DNA from: Cyanobacteria bacterium K_DeepCast_35m_m2_023
Lineage (GTDB): Bacteria; Cyanobacteriota; Cyanobacteriia; PCC-6307; Cyanobiaceae
Assembly: GCA_016882345.1 (NCBI GenBank)
Contig: VGQR01000144.1
Coordinates: forward strand, 1-5,737
Reading direction: 5' to 3'
Length of the DNA: 5,737 nt
The notes beneath the pieces are model-generated. The model saw only the letters and a program-made list of their open reading frames with translations, was not told the DNA's origin and searched no databases. A program made the translations under genes and the position numbers. Positions within the stretch are counted from its first letter, which is position 1. Each line of letters starts with the position of its first letter. This document shows, one piece after another, positions 1 to 5,056 of the stretch.

Positions 1-253
1 TGCCCATCGTGATGCCATCGCTGACGGTGATCGTCCCGAAGGTCTGTGGCATGGCCCCGGCGCGTTGGGCCGCTTGCTCAGCGCGCCGCGTCAGGTCGTT
101 GAGCCCGAGGTTGCAAGGCGTGATCGTGCTGTAGCCGTTGGCAATGCCGATGATCGGTTTGCTGAAATCGCCGTCGCCGAACCCAACAGCCCGCAACATG
201 GCCCGGTTGGGCGAACGCTGGATTCCCTGGGTGATGGCGGCGGAACGAAGCAT
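1..253 (-). CDS. ilvD: Dihydroxy-acid dehydratase, N-terminal part (runs off the left edge)
   Basis: IlvD dehydrates 2,3-dihydroxy-isovalerate and 2,3-dihydroxy-3-methylvalerate to 2-keto acids in valine, leucine and isoleucine synthesis; it is a soluble Fe-S enzyme. Only the first 84 codons are here. They read [20 protein letters not shown], then the family core [17 protein letters not shown] at residues 32-48 and TVSDGITMG at 76-84. Cys47 is in the position of the first Fe-S ligand and Asp79 in that of a Mg2+ ligand. The MLRS start matches cyanobacterial IlvD, and no in-frame ATG lies in the short gap upstream. There is no Shine-Dalgarno. It lies 27 bases downstream of the small membrane-protein gene on the same strand and is probably cotranscribed with it. 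The frame is intact as far as it can be seen. Confidence 0.95.
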   Translation of the reverse strand, partial: MLRSAAITQGIQRSPNRAMLRAVGFGDGDFSKPIIGIANGYSTITPCNLGLNDLTRRAEQAAQRAGAMPQTFGTITVSDGITMG

Positions 254-280
254 GGACGGTCGATGAGCCCGACCCTGAAC

Positions 281-589
281 CTACCGGCTCCCCAGACTCT
301 CAAGCTGGCGCCGCACGTCATCGATCGCCTGGTTGAGCTCGTGCACCTTGTCGTGCAGTTCGTTGTCGCGAGGAGCGGCATGGCTGCTGCCGGTCTCGAC
401 TCCGTCGTCCGGGTCAGCGACCTCCTGCAGACGGGACAGGCGCAAGGCCCGTTGCTGGCGGGGGTTCAGACGACGGCGTTCGGCCTCGGACAGCAGCCAC
501 CAGGCCAGGCCAGCGGCACCAAGGACGGCTCCGGCCATGGCGGTCACCAGTGTTGAGCCGCCCGAAGTGCTGTGGTGCTGGCCTGCCAT
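281..589 (-). CDS. Small single-pass membrane protein with C-terminal coiled coil, function unknown
   Basis: I do not recognise a named family. The 102-residue product has a short polar N-terminus (MAGQHHSTSGGS), one strongly hydrophobic segment at about residues 13-33 ending in AWWLL, a basic juxtamembrane stretch (ERRRLNPRQQRALRLSRLQ, 37-55), an acidic/Gly/Ser linker, and an amphipathic helix at 75-99. That helix has hydrophobic residues at 78, 82, 85, 89, 92, 96 and 99, a strict 4-3 heptad spacing. The positive-inside rule suggests the C-terminal part is cytoplasmic. The frame is open 40 codons further upstream, but that extension lies over the end of the UPRT-like gene and has low-complexity composition, so the ATG at 589 was chosen. 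It sits 31 bases after the UPRT-like stop and 27 bases before ilvD, suggesting one transcript. No Shine-Dalgarno is present. Confidence 0.75.
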   Translation of the reverse strand: MAGQHHSTSGGSTLVTAMAGAVLGAAGLAWWLLSEAERRRLNPRQQRALRLSRLQEVADPDDGVETGSSHAAPRDNELHDKVHELNQAIDDVRRQLESLGSR

Positions 590-620
590 GGAAGAGAGCG
601 TTTCGTCTGGCTGTTTCAGG

Positions 621-1259
621 TTAGTTGGGCTGCTCGAAACCGAGCAGGCGCGACGCGAGCGATCCGAGGCCTGGGCGGATTCGTCCCAGTTCGTCCAGGT
701 CCTGGTCAATGCCTGCGGTGTAGAGCGTCAGGGCCTCATGCCGTTGCCCCAGCTCATGCAGCGCGGGTGCGGCCACCAGGGTGGTGATCAGCCGCAGTCG
801 TTGACCGCTGACGCCCCGCTCGGCCAGGCGGTCAAGCAACAGCAGCAGGGGTTCGGGTTCGGCCAGTTCGCTCCAGAACAGCAGCACACCGCAGCGACTG
901 GCGATGGGGTCGGGCAGGGATTGCAGCTGCAGGCTGCCGTCTGCCACAACCACATGACCCAGCTGGGCGGCGGGCAGCACGGCCTGTGCTCCCTGCCAGA
1001 GACCGATGGCGGTGGGCAGGGCGGTGATCGCCAACAGGGGGACCGCTGGATCCACCACCTGGGCCTGAATGCTGCCGTGGGGGGTCTCCAGGGACACATC
1101 CCGTTGCGGCAACCAATCCCGCAGGGCCTCATAGGTCAACCAACGCCCCAACTCGGCCATGGCCGACCCGAACAGCGGCGCAGGGGTCTGCGGGTCCCGC
1201 AGCACCGTCAGCCAATGGGAAATCAGGGGGTGGGGCGGGACAACAACCCGCAGAGCCAT
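621..1259 (-). CDS. upp: Uracil phosphoribosyltransferase-like protein with degenerate PRPP loop
   Basis: UPRT normally converts uracil and PRPP to UMP in pyrimidine salvage. The 212-residue product has the family's length and ends: VVVPPHPLISHWLTVLRD at 5-22 matches the N-terminal HPLVxHKL region, GRWLTYEA at 38-45 matches SLLTYEA, and LVAAPALHEL...LTLYTAGIDQDLDELGRIRPGLG at 161-199 matches the uracil-binding VAAPEG and YTAxID...NExGYIxPGLGDAGDR end. The middle has diverged. The PILRAGLGM segment reads ALPTAIGLW (80-88), and the PRPP loop DPMLATGGS is replaced around 128-137 by FWSELAEPEP, without the acidic pair. Uracil PRTase activity is therefore doubtful; annotation as upp rests on fold similarity. 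The start at 1259 best fits the family N-terminus; in-frame ATGs at 1265 and 1274 would add 2 or 5 residues. First gene of the run leading to ilvD. Confidence 0.8.
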   Translation of the reverse strand: MALRVVVPPHPLISHWLTVLRDPQTPAPLFGSAMAELGRWLTYEALRDWLPQRDVSLETPHGSIQAQVVDPAVPLLAITALPTAIGLWQGAQAVLPAAQLGHVVVADGSLQLQSLPDPIASRCGVLLFWSELAEPEPLLLLLDRLAERGVSGQRLRLITTLVAAPALHELGQRHEALTLYTAGIDQDLDELGRIRPGLGSLASRLLGFEQPN

Positions 1260-1279
1260 CGCCATGGCTGCCATAACTT

Positions 1280-1289
1280 GTGGGCCCAC
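1280..1289. promoter_or_regulatory. Perfect palindrome GTGGGCCCAC in the divergent gap
   Basis: A perfect 10-base inverted repeat sits inside the roughly 42-base gap between the divergent UPRT-like and pentapeptide genes. On the plus strand CATAAC (1272-1277) just before it resembles a -10 box. The palindrome could be an operator for either gene. This is inferred from position and symmetry only; I cannot name a regulator. Confidence 0.25.
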
Positions 1290-1301
1290 CGTAGATGCCC
1301 C

Positions 1302-1799
1302 ATGGCCCGACTGATCGCCTGCGTCCTTGCCTGCTGCTTGGCTCTGGTCATGCCATGGGGAGTCGAGCCGGCAAGGGCGATCACGGCTCCCGAATTGCGG
1401 GGGCAACGGGCCCTGCAGGATCTTCAGCCCGACATGCACGGCCGCAATCTTCAGCAGCAGGAGTTTCTGAAGGCTGAACTGAGTGGGTACGACTTCAGTG
1501 ATGCCGATCTGCGCGGCGCCGTGTTCAACGGCAGCGATCTGCAGGAGGCCAATCTGCAAGCAGCGGATCTCGAAGATGCCGTGGCCTACGCCAGCCGCTT
1601 TGAGCGGTCGGATCTTCGTGACGCCGTGCTGCGCAACGCCATGCTCATGCAGAGCCACTTTGCTGGTGCCCAGATCGATGGGGCCGACTTCAGCGATGCC
1701 GTGCTCGATCTGCCCGAACAGAAGGCTCTGTGCGCCCGCGCCACCGGGACCAATCCGCGCACCGGCGTGAAGACTCGCGACAGCCTCGCTTGTCGCTGA
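1302..1799 (+). CDS. Secreted (probably thylakoid-lumen) pentapeptide-repeat protein
   Basis: The 165-residue product starts with a Sec-type signal peptide (MARLIACVLACCLALVMPWG) and a likely cleavage after ARA at residue 26. The mature protein has a conserved-looking lead-in (LRGQRALQDLQPDMHGRNLQQQEF, 32-55), then A(D/N)LxxAxF-type pentapeptide repeats at about 56-136, which form a right-handed quadrilateral beta-helix. The C-terminal tail LCARATGTNPRTGVKTRDSLAC (143-164) resembles that of lumenal pentapeptide proteins of cyanobacteria and chloroplasts; Cys144 and Cys164 could form a disulfide. The molecular function of this family is not established. The frame is open far upstream, but that part is antisense to the UPRT-like gene and is not coding in character; the ATG directly before the signal peptide was chosen. 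There is no Shine-Dalgarno. No terminator is seen after the stop, so read-through into the riboswitch is possible. Confidence 0.85.
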   Translation: MARLIACVLACCLALVMPWGVEPARAITAPELRGQRALQDLQPDMHGRNLQQQEFLKAELSGYDFSDADLRGAVFNGSDLQEANLQAADLEDAVAYASRFERSDLRDAVLRNAMLMQSHFAGAQIDGADFSDAVLDLPEQKALCARATGTNPRTGVKTRDSLACR

Positions 1800-1807
1800 G
1801 TCCAACC

Positions 1808-1815
1808 CATAAATT
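1808..1815 (+). promoter_or_regulatory. Possible -10 region for the riboswitch-hupE-cobW transcript
   Basis: CATAAATT is the only AT-rich stretch in the short space between the pentapeptide stop (1799) and the riboswitch. It would place transcription start near 1820, just before the conserved aptamer. No good -35 is found at the usual distance: TTGTCG at 1790-1795 is 12 to 14 bases away, too close. Weak evidence. Confidence 0.25.
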
Positions 1816-1820
1816 GTCAG

Positions 1821-1932
1821 GACCGGTTCCGGAGGGGATCAGCCTCCGGACGCAAGGGGGAAAGTCCGGTGCAAATCCGGCGCTGTCCCGCAACTGTGAA
1901 GGCTCCCAGGCCCAGTCAGAACGCCCGCCGGT
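1821..1932 (+). promoter_or_regulatory. Cobalamin (B12) riboswitch
   Basis: The RNA carries the class signatures in order. A closing stem pairs ACCGG (1822-1826) with CCGGT (1928-1932). A perfect 8-base hairpin pairs TCCGGAGG (1828-1835) with CCTCCGGA (1843-1850). Next come GCAAGGGGGAAAG (1852-1864), a short hairpin CCGG-TGCAAAT-CCGG (1866-1880), the B12-box core GCTGTCCCGCAACTGTGA (1882-1899), and the distal GTCAGAACGCCCGCC (1915-1929). It senses adenosyl- or other cobalamins; cyanobacteria mostly make pseudocobalamin, so that may be the natural ligand. The hupE start is about 31 bases after the closing stem. No hairpin with a U-run lies between, so control of translation is more likely than attenuation. 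GTCC (1933-1936) can pair with GGAC (1954-1957) next to the start codon. Confidence 0.92.
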
Positions 1933-1963
1933 GTCCACACAAATCATCGGCGCGGACCGTCCC

Positions 1964-2575
1964 ATGCAACGCTTCAATCTCAGGGCTCTGCCCCTGCTCG
2001 GCACGTCAGCCGCTGCCATCGTGCTTCTGAGTGCTGGTGCCGCAGAGGCCCACCACCTGGCTGATGTCAATGCCCTTGCGCCCACACCGCTGAACGGGCT
2101 GTTATCGGGCCTGGCCCACCCCGTTCTGGGGCCCGATCATCTGGTCTTTTTGTTGGCCTTGAGCCTGGTGGGGCTGCAACACCGGCGCCGCTGGATGGGC
2201 CTGCTGCTGATTGCAGGCCTGGTGGGAAGCCTGGCAGGAGTGCTCGTGCCGGGTCTTCCCGGCGCTGAGGTTGTGCTTGCCCTGACCCTGATGCTCGAGG
2301 CTCTGACCCTGCTGGGGCGCCTGCCGGCATGGGTGCTGCTGCCCGCCATGGCCCTGCACGGTTATGCCCTGAGCGGTGCCGTGGTCGGCTGGACGACGAC
2401 GCACTTGTTCAGCTACTTCGCTGGGCTGTTGCTCAGCCAGGGTCTGCTGTTGCTGCTGGCCCTGACCCTGGTGCAGCGGGCTGGCCAGGGGCTGGGGGCA
2501 CGCTGGCGTGCCTGCTGTGCATCCCTGCTGATTGGTCTAGGCGGAAGCTTGGCGATCGCCCAGGTCCTGGCTTAG
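1964..2575 (+). CDS. hupE: HupE/UreJ-family transporter, predicted cobalt uptake protein
   Basis: HupE/UreJ proteins are small integral-membrane metal permeases; those under B12 riboswitches are predicted Co2+ importers, while relatives near hydrogenase or urease genes serve nickel. The 203-residue product has a cleavable signal peptide (hydrophobic 9-25, cleavage predicted after AEA at 29). This would leave His30-His31 at the mature, periplasm-facing N-terminus. The family signature follows: HPVLGPDHLVFLLAL at 52-66, with His52, Asp58 and His59 the expected metal-site residues. About six hydrophobic helices fill the rest, with a second membrane His in LHGYALSG. The start at 1964 is set by the signal peptide and the riboswitch before it; there is no Shine-Dalgarno. 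cobW begins 15 bases after the stop. Specificity for cobalt rather than nickel is inferred from the riboswitch and cobW. Confidence 0.92.
   Translation: MQRFNLRALPLLGTSAAAIVLLSAGAAEAHHLADVNALAPTPLNGLLSGLAHPVLGPDHLVFLLALSLVGLQHRRRWMGLLLIAGLVGSLAGVLVPGLPGAEVVLALTLMLEALTLLGRLPAWVLLPAMALHGYALSGAVVGWTTTHLFSYFAGLLLSQGLLLLLALTLVQRAGQGLGARWRACCASLLIGLGGSLAIAQVLA
2552..2559. repeat. HIP1 octamer GCGATCGC (in hupE 3' end)
   Basis: Perfect copy of the highly iterated palindrome common in many cyanobacterial genomes, located within hupE coding sequence. Two further copies lie in purS and purQ. Confidence 0.7.
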
Positions 2576-2590
2576 TCCCTGCTGGACACC

Positions 2591-3664
2591 ATGACAACCG
2601 CATCGACGCGTCTGCCCGTCACCGTGGTGACGGGTTTTTTGGGCGCTGGCAAGACCACGGTTCTGCGCCACCTGCTGTTGCACAGCGGCCAACGCCTGGC
2701 GGTGCTGGTCAACGAGTTTGGCGAGGTGGGGATCGACGGGGCCCTGCTGCGCGCCTGTGGGTTCTGTCCAGAGGACGAGCTCGACGGACGCCTGGTCGAA
2801 CTGGCCAATGGCTGCCTGTGCTGCACGGTCCAGGACGATTTTTTGCCGACGATGGAGCGCCTGCTTGAACGGGCCGATGACCTGGATGGCATCGTCGTCG
2901 AGACGAGCGGCCTGGCCTTGCCCGAGCCGTTGGTCGCGGCCTTCCAGTGGCCCGCGATTCGCACCCGCACCCGCGTGCACGGCGTGGTGACGGTGGTGGA
3001 TGGTGAAGCACTCGCCCATGGACACGTCGTTGCCGATGCGGCCGCACTCGAGGCCCAGCGTCAGGCCGACCCCAGCCTCGAACATCTCGATGCCATCGAA
3101 GACCTGTTTGACGATCAACTGCAGGCTGCCGACGTGCTGCTGATCAGCCGCGCCGATCGTCTTGCCCCAGAGCAACTCGAGACCCTGCACCAGGCGCTGA
3201 GCCCCCGTGTTCGTCCAGGCACAGCCGTCCTGCCCTGCGCTGCTGGCGTTGTGGATCCAGAGCTGCTGCTGGGCCGACGGCTCGAAACGGGCGACGCGAG
3301 CGAGCGGCTCGCCCGCCTGGGTCATGGCGAACATCACGATCACGATGACCCTCACGATCACCACGACCACAGCCATGTGGCGATCGAGTCGGTGGCGTTG
3401 ACCTTGACGGGGACGTGGCAGCAGCAGCAACTCGAACAGCAGCTGCGTCAGTTGATGGAGCAGGGGTTGATCCTGCGGCTCAAGGGTTGGTTGGCGATTC
3501 CGGGCAAGCCGCGCTTGCTTCAGATCCAGGCGGTTGGACCGAGGCTGCAGACTTGGTTCGAGGGCAGCCCCAGCGATGGCTCGGGGGCGTTGCACTTGGT
3601 GGTGTTGGGCTTTGGGCTCGACCGTGACCGGATCACCTCCATGCTGCTGTCGGTTCAGTCGTGA
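2591..3664 (+). CDS. cobW: CobW-type G3E GTPase, probable cobalt chaperone for B12 synthesis
   Basis: COG0523/G3E GTPases deliver metals to target enzymes; CobW is tied to cobalt supply for cobaltochelatase. The 357-residue protein has Walker A GFLGAGKTT at 15-23, NEFGEVGIDG at 41-50, the metal-binding CxCC motif at 75-78 in ELANGCLCCTV, and ETSGLALPEPLVAAF at 104-118, which is specific to the CobW branch. GVVTVVD (131-137) is the end of the G domain core. The base-recognition motif, usually NKxD, reads SRAD (186-189). A His-rich stretch at 245-262 has nine His with Asp between them. A CobW C-terminal domain follows (about 263-357). It is cotranscribed with hupE under the B12 riboswitch, which supports a cobalt rather than zinc role. 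It lacks a Shine-Dalgarno, and the ATG at 2591 fits the family N-terminus. Confidence 0.93.
   Translation: MTTASTRLPVTVVTGFLGAGKTTVLRHLLLHSGQRLAVLVNEFGEVGIDGALLRACGFCPEDELDGRLVELANGCLCCTVQDDFLPTMERLLERADDLDGIVVETSGLALPEPLVAAFQWPAIRTRTRVHGVVTVVDGEALAHGHVVADAAALEAQRQADPSLEHLDAIEDLFDDQLQAADVLLISRADRLAPEQLETLHQALSPRVRPGTAVLPCAAGVVDPELLLGRRLETGDASERLARLGHGEHHDHDDPHDHHDHSHVAIESVALTLTGTWQQQQLEQQLRQLMEQGLILRLKGWLAIPGKPRLLQIQAVGPRLQTWFEGSPSDGSGALHLVVLGFGLDRDRITSMLLSVQS
3330..3376 (+). repeat. Degenerate CAC/GAT-rich stretch encoding the His-rich loop of CobW
   Basis: Runs of CAYGAY codons repeat imperfectly and encode His-Asp dipeptides at residues 247-262 of CobW. Such a loop is typical of metallochaperone GTPases and is the most replication-slippage-prone part of the gene, so its length may vary among strains. 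Confidence 0.6.
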
Positions 3665-3669
3665 GGGCC

Positions 3670-4002
3670 TCAGTCGAGCGGTAGATCGCCTTTGGCGCAC
3701 AGCGGTCCCCAACACAGGCTGGCGTCATCGCGCCAGACACTGGTCACCGCTTGCCAACGTTGCTGGTGCCACTGACGCATGCGCACCTGGCCTCGACCGT
3801 CGTGCTGGAACCAATAGATGGTGGCGCCCAGCTCAAGCTGCCAGCGCAGACCAGGATCCTGGACGCGCATGCGGCAGGGTTGCCATGAACCCTGATGGAG
3901 CTGACATTGCAGTTCTGCAGCCTGCAGTGCAGTGTCACGATGGCCAGGACCTGCCGGCAGCAAAGCCAGGATCACGCCCCACAGCCGATGTGGTGCCTCC
4001 AT
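3670..4002 (-). CDS. Small Trp- and Cys-rich secreted protein, function unknown
   Basis: I cannot assign a family name. The 110-residue product begins with a short hydrophobic segment (LWGVILALLPAG, 7-18), likely a signal peptide or part of one, with possible cleavage before AELQC near residue 29. The mature part has four Cys at 33, 43, 97 and 102, in pairs C-x9-C and C-x4-C, and the whole protein has eight Trp (8, 40, 54, 64, 78, 83, 90, 98). Segments such as GSWQPCRM, YWFQHDGRGQVRM and SLCWGPLCAKGDLPLD look like a small beta-rich, disulfide-linked domain. The ATG at 4002 is the first in frame; the signal peptide is short, and a non-ATG start slightly upstream (GWLA before M) is possible. 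It converges on cobW with 5 bases between stops, and diverges from purS. Confidence 0.7.
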   Translation of the reverse strand: MEAPHRLWGVILALLPAGPGHRDTALQAAELQCQLHQGSWQPCRMRVQDPGLRWQLELGATIYWFQHDGRGQVRMRQWHQQRWQAVTSVWRDDASLCWGPLCAKGDLPLD

Positions 4003-4052
4003 GGCCAGCCAGCCCTCCGTGCACCACAGCCCACCATGACGAGTTGCAGCTC

Positions 4053-4068
4053 AGGCGGGGAGGCGGGG
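4053..4068 (+). repeat. Tandem octamer AGGCGGGG x2
   Basis: Two perfect, directly adjacent copies of AGGCGGGG lie in the roughly 98-base divergent gap, 32 bases before the preferred purS start. An AT-rich stretch, GATTTAAC (4076-4083), follows and may be a -10 region giving a very short purS leader. A regulatory role is possible but not shown. Confidence 0.3.
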
Positions 4069-4100
4069 CTGGCAAGATTTAACAAGTGCGTCCTCTGCCG

Positions 4101-4364
4101 GTGCCCATTTTTCGTGCCCGTGTTCAGGTGTCTTTGCGGCCATCCGTCCTCGATCCTGCCGGTGAAGCCACCCGTGCGGCGGCAGGCCGTCTTGGTGTGA
4201 CTGGCATCAGCACCTTGCGCATCGGCCGGCTGGTCGAGGTTGAGCTCGAAGCGCCCGACCGTCAGACGGCCCAGAACCAGCTCGAATTGCTCAGCGATCG
4301 CCTGCTGGCCAATCCTGTGATCGAGGACTGGCAGCTGACGCTTCGTGAAGGAGAGCAGCCATGA
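4101..4364 (+). CDS. purS: FGAM synthase subunit PurS
   Basis: PurS is the small structural subunit that bridges PurQ and PurL in phosphoribosylformylglycinamidine synthase, the fourth step of de novo purine synthesis, and helps pass ammonia between them. The 87-residue product reads [20 protein letters not shown] at 4-23, [19 protein letters not shown] in the middle, and [17 protein letters not shown] near the end, all family hallmarks; length is typical (80-90). The start is uncertain: GTG at 4101 gives MPIFRARV, matching the usual short N-terminus, while an in-frame GTG at 4086 adds five residues (MRPLP). Neither has a Shine-Dalgarno. Its stop overlaps the purQ start in ATGA. Confidence 0.93.
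   Translation: MPIFRARVQVSLRPSVLDPAGEATRAAAGRLGVTGISTLRIGRLVEVELEAPDRQTAQNQLELLSDRLLANPVIEDWQLTLREGEQP
4294..4301. repeat. HIP1 octamer GCGATCGC (in purS)
   Basis: Perfect HIP1 copy inside purS, encoding part of LLSDRLL. Confidence 0.7.
4348..4355 (+). promoter_or_regulatory. purQ: Shine-Dalgarno of purQ
   Basis: AAGGAGAG lies 5 bases (GGAG core 7 bases) before the purQ ATG, inside the end of purS. It is the only canonical ribosome-binding site in front of a gene in this window. With the ATGA overlap it suggests coupled plus independent initiation, suited to matched PurS and PurQ amounts. Confidence 0.75.
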
Positions 4365-5026
4365 CCATTGGCATCGTGGTGTTCCCTGGGTCCAATTGCG
4401 ACCGAGATTTGCGTTGGGCCCTGGAGGGTTGCCTGGACTTGTCCACCCGATTCCTCTGGCACGAGGACACCGATCTCACCGGTCTGAGTGCTGTGGTGCT
4501 GCCCGGGGGCTTCAGCTATGGCGATTATCTGCGTTGCGGCGCGATCGCCCGTTTTGCGCCGGTGCTTGAGCAGGTGCGTCGCTTTGCCGAGCACGGCGGC
4601 AAGGTTCTGGGCATCTGCAATGGTTTCCAGGTGCTCACCGAGATGGGATTGCTGCCCGGAGCGCTGACACGCAATCAGCACCTGCATTTCATCTGCGACA
4701 CCGTGGAGCTGCAGGTGTCGCCGGGAACCTGCAGTTGGTTGCAGGGTTACAGCAGCGGTCAACGCATCGCCTTACCGATCGCCCACGGCGAGGGGCGTTT
4801 CCATTGCGATCCCGCAACCCTCGCCGAACTCGAGCAGCATGGACAAATCGTGCTGCGATACGGACGCAACCCCAATGGTTCGGTGGGTGATATCGCCGGA
4901 CTCTGCAACCGCAGCGGCAATGTGCTCGGCTTGATGCCCCACCCTGAGCGGGCCTGTGATCCGGCGACGGGGGGTCTGGACGGACGGGCTCTGCTCGCCA
5001 GCCTGCGGGCCAGTGTGCCGGCCTGA
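4361..5026 (+). CDS. purQ: FGAM synthase glutaminase subunit PurQ
   Basis: PurQ is the class I glutamine amidotransferase subunit that releases ammonia from glutamine for PurL, converting FGAR to FGAM. The 221-residue protein begins [15 protein letters not shown] (3-17), has [17 protein letters not shown] (47-63) with the oxyanion region, the nucleophile Cys86 in GICNGFQVL (84-92), and His194/Glu196 in MPHPERA (192-198) completing the triad. [31 protein letters not shown] is characteristic of the short, stand-alone PurQ of the PurS/PurQ/PurL system. Length is in the normal range. It overlaps purS by four bases (ATGA). No U-run follows the hairpin downstream on this strand, so its own terminator is not evident. 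Confidence 0.97.
   Translation: MTIGIVVFPGSNCDRDLRWALEGCLDLSTRFLWHEDTDLTGLSAVVLPGGFSYGDYLRCGAIARFAPVLEQVRRFAEHGGKVLGICNGFQVLTEMGLLPGALTRNQHLHFICDTVELQVSPGTCSWLQGYSSGQRIALPIAHGEGRFHCDPATLAELEQHGQIVLRYGRNPNGSVGDIAGLCNRSGNVLGLMPHPERACDPATGGLDGRALLASLRASVPA
4541..4548. repeat. HIP1 octamer GCGATCGC (in purQ)
   Basis: Perfect HIP1 copy inside purQ, encoding the conserved GAIA segment. Confidence 0.7.
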
Positions 5027-5056
5027 GTTGATCGTGATCCTGGTCCTGAGCCAATG

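Noticed and set aside
65..556. 163-codon plus-strand frame opposite ilvD and the small membrane protein
   Set aside because: The minus strand carries clear IlvD sequence here; the plus frame has no motif.
333..1301. Plus-strand frame running from 333 into the pentapeptide gene
   Set aside because: It covers two supported minus-strand genes, is low in structure and lacks any family; the signal peptide marks the true start at 1302.
1320..1340. Possible lipobox (VLACC) in the pentapeptide protein
   Set aside because: The cysteines lie within the first half of the hydrophobic core, too early, and a normal AxA cleavage site follows at ARA; a lipoprotein is unlikely.
1275..1805. Minus-strand open frame extending the UPRT-like gene by about 177 codons to 1805
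   Set aside because: It is antisense to the well-supported pentapeptide gene and shows the complementary repeat pattern; UPRT proteins do not have such an N-terminal domain, and family length fits a start at 1259-1274.
2329..2868. 179-codon plus-strand frame overlapping hupE and cobW
   Set aside because: It lies out of frame across both recognised genes and reads as a Gly/Ala/Arg-rich shadow with no domain.
2537..3715. 392-codon minus-strand frame opposite cobW
   Set aside because: cobW on the plus strand has every expected motif across the same bases; the opposite frame is Gln/Arg-rich with no recognisable domain, a usual shadow in GC-rich DNA.
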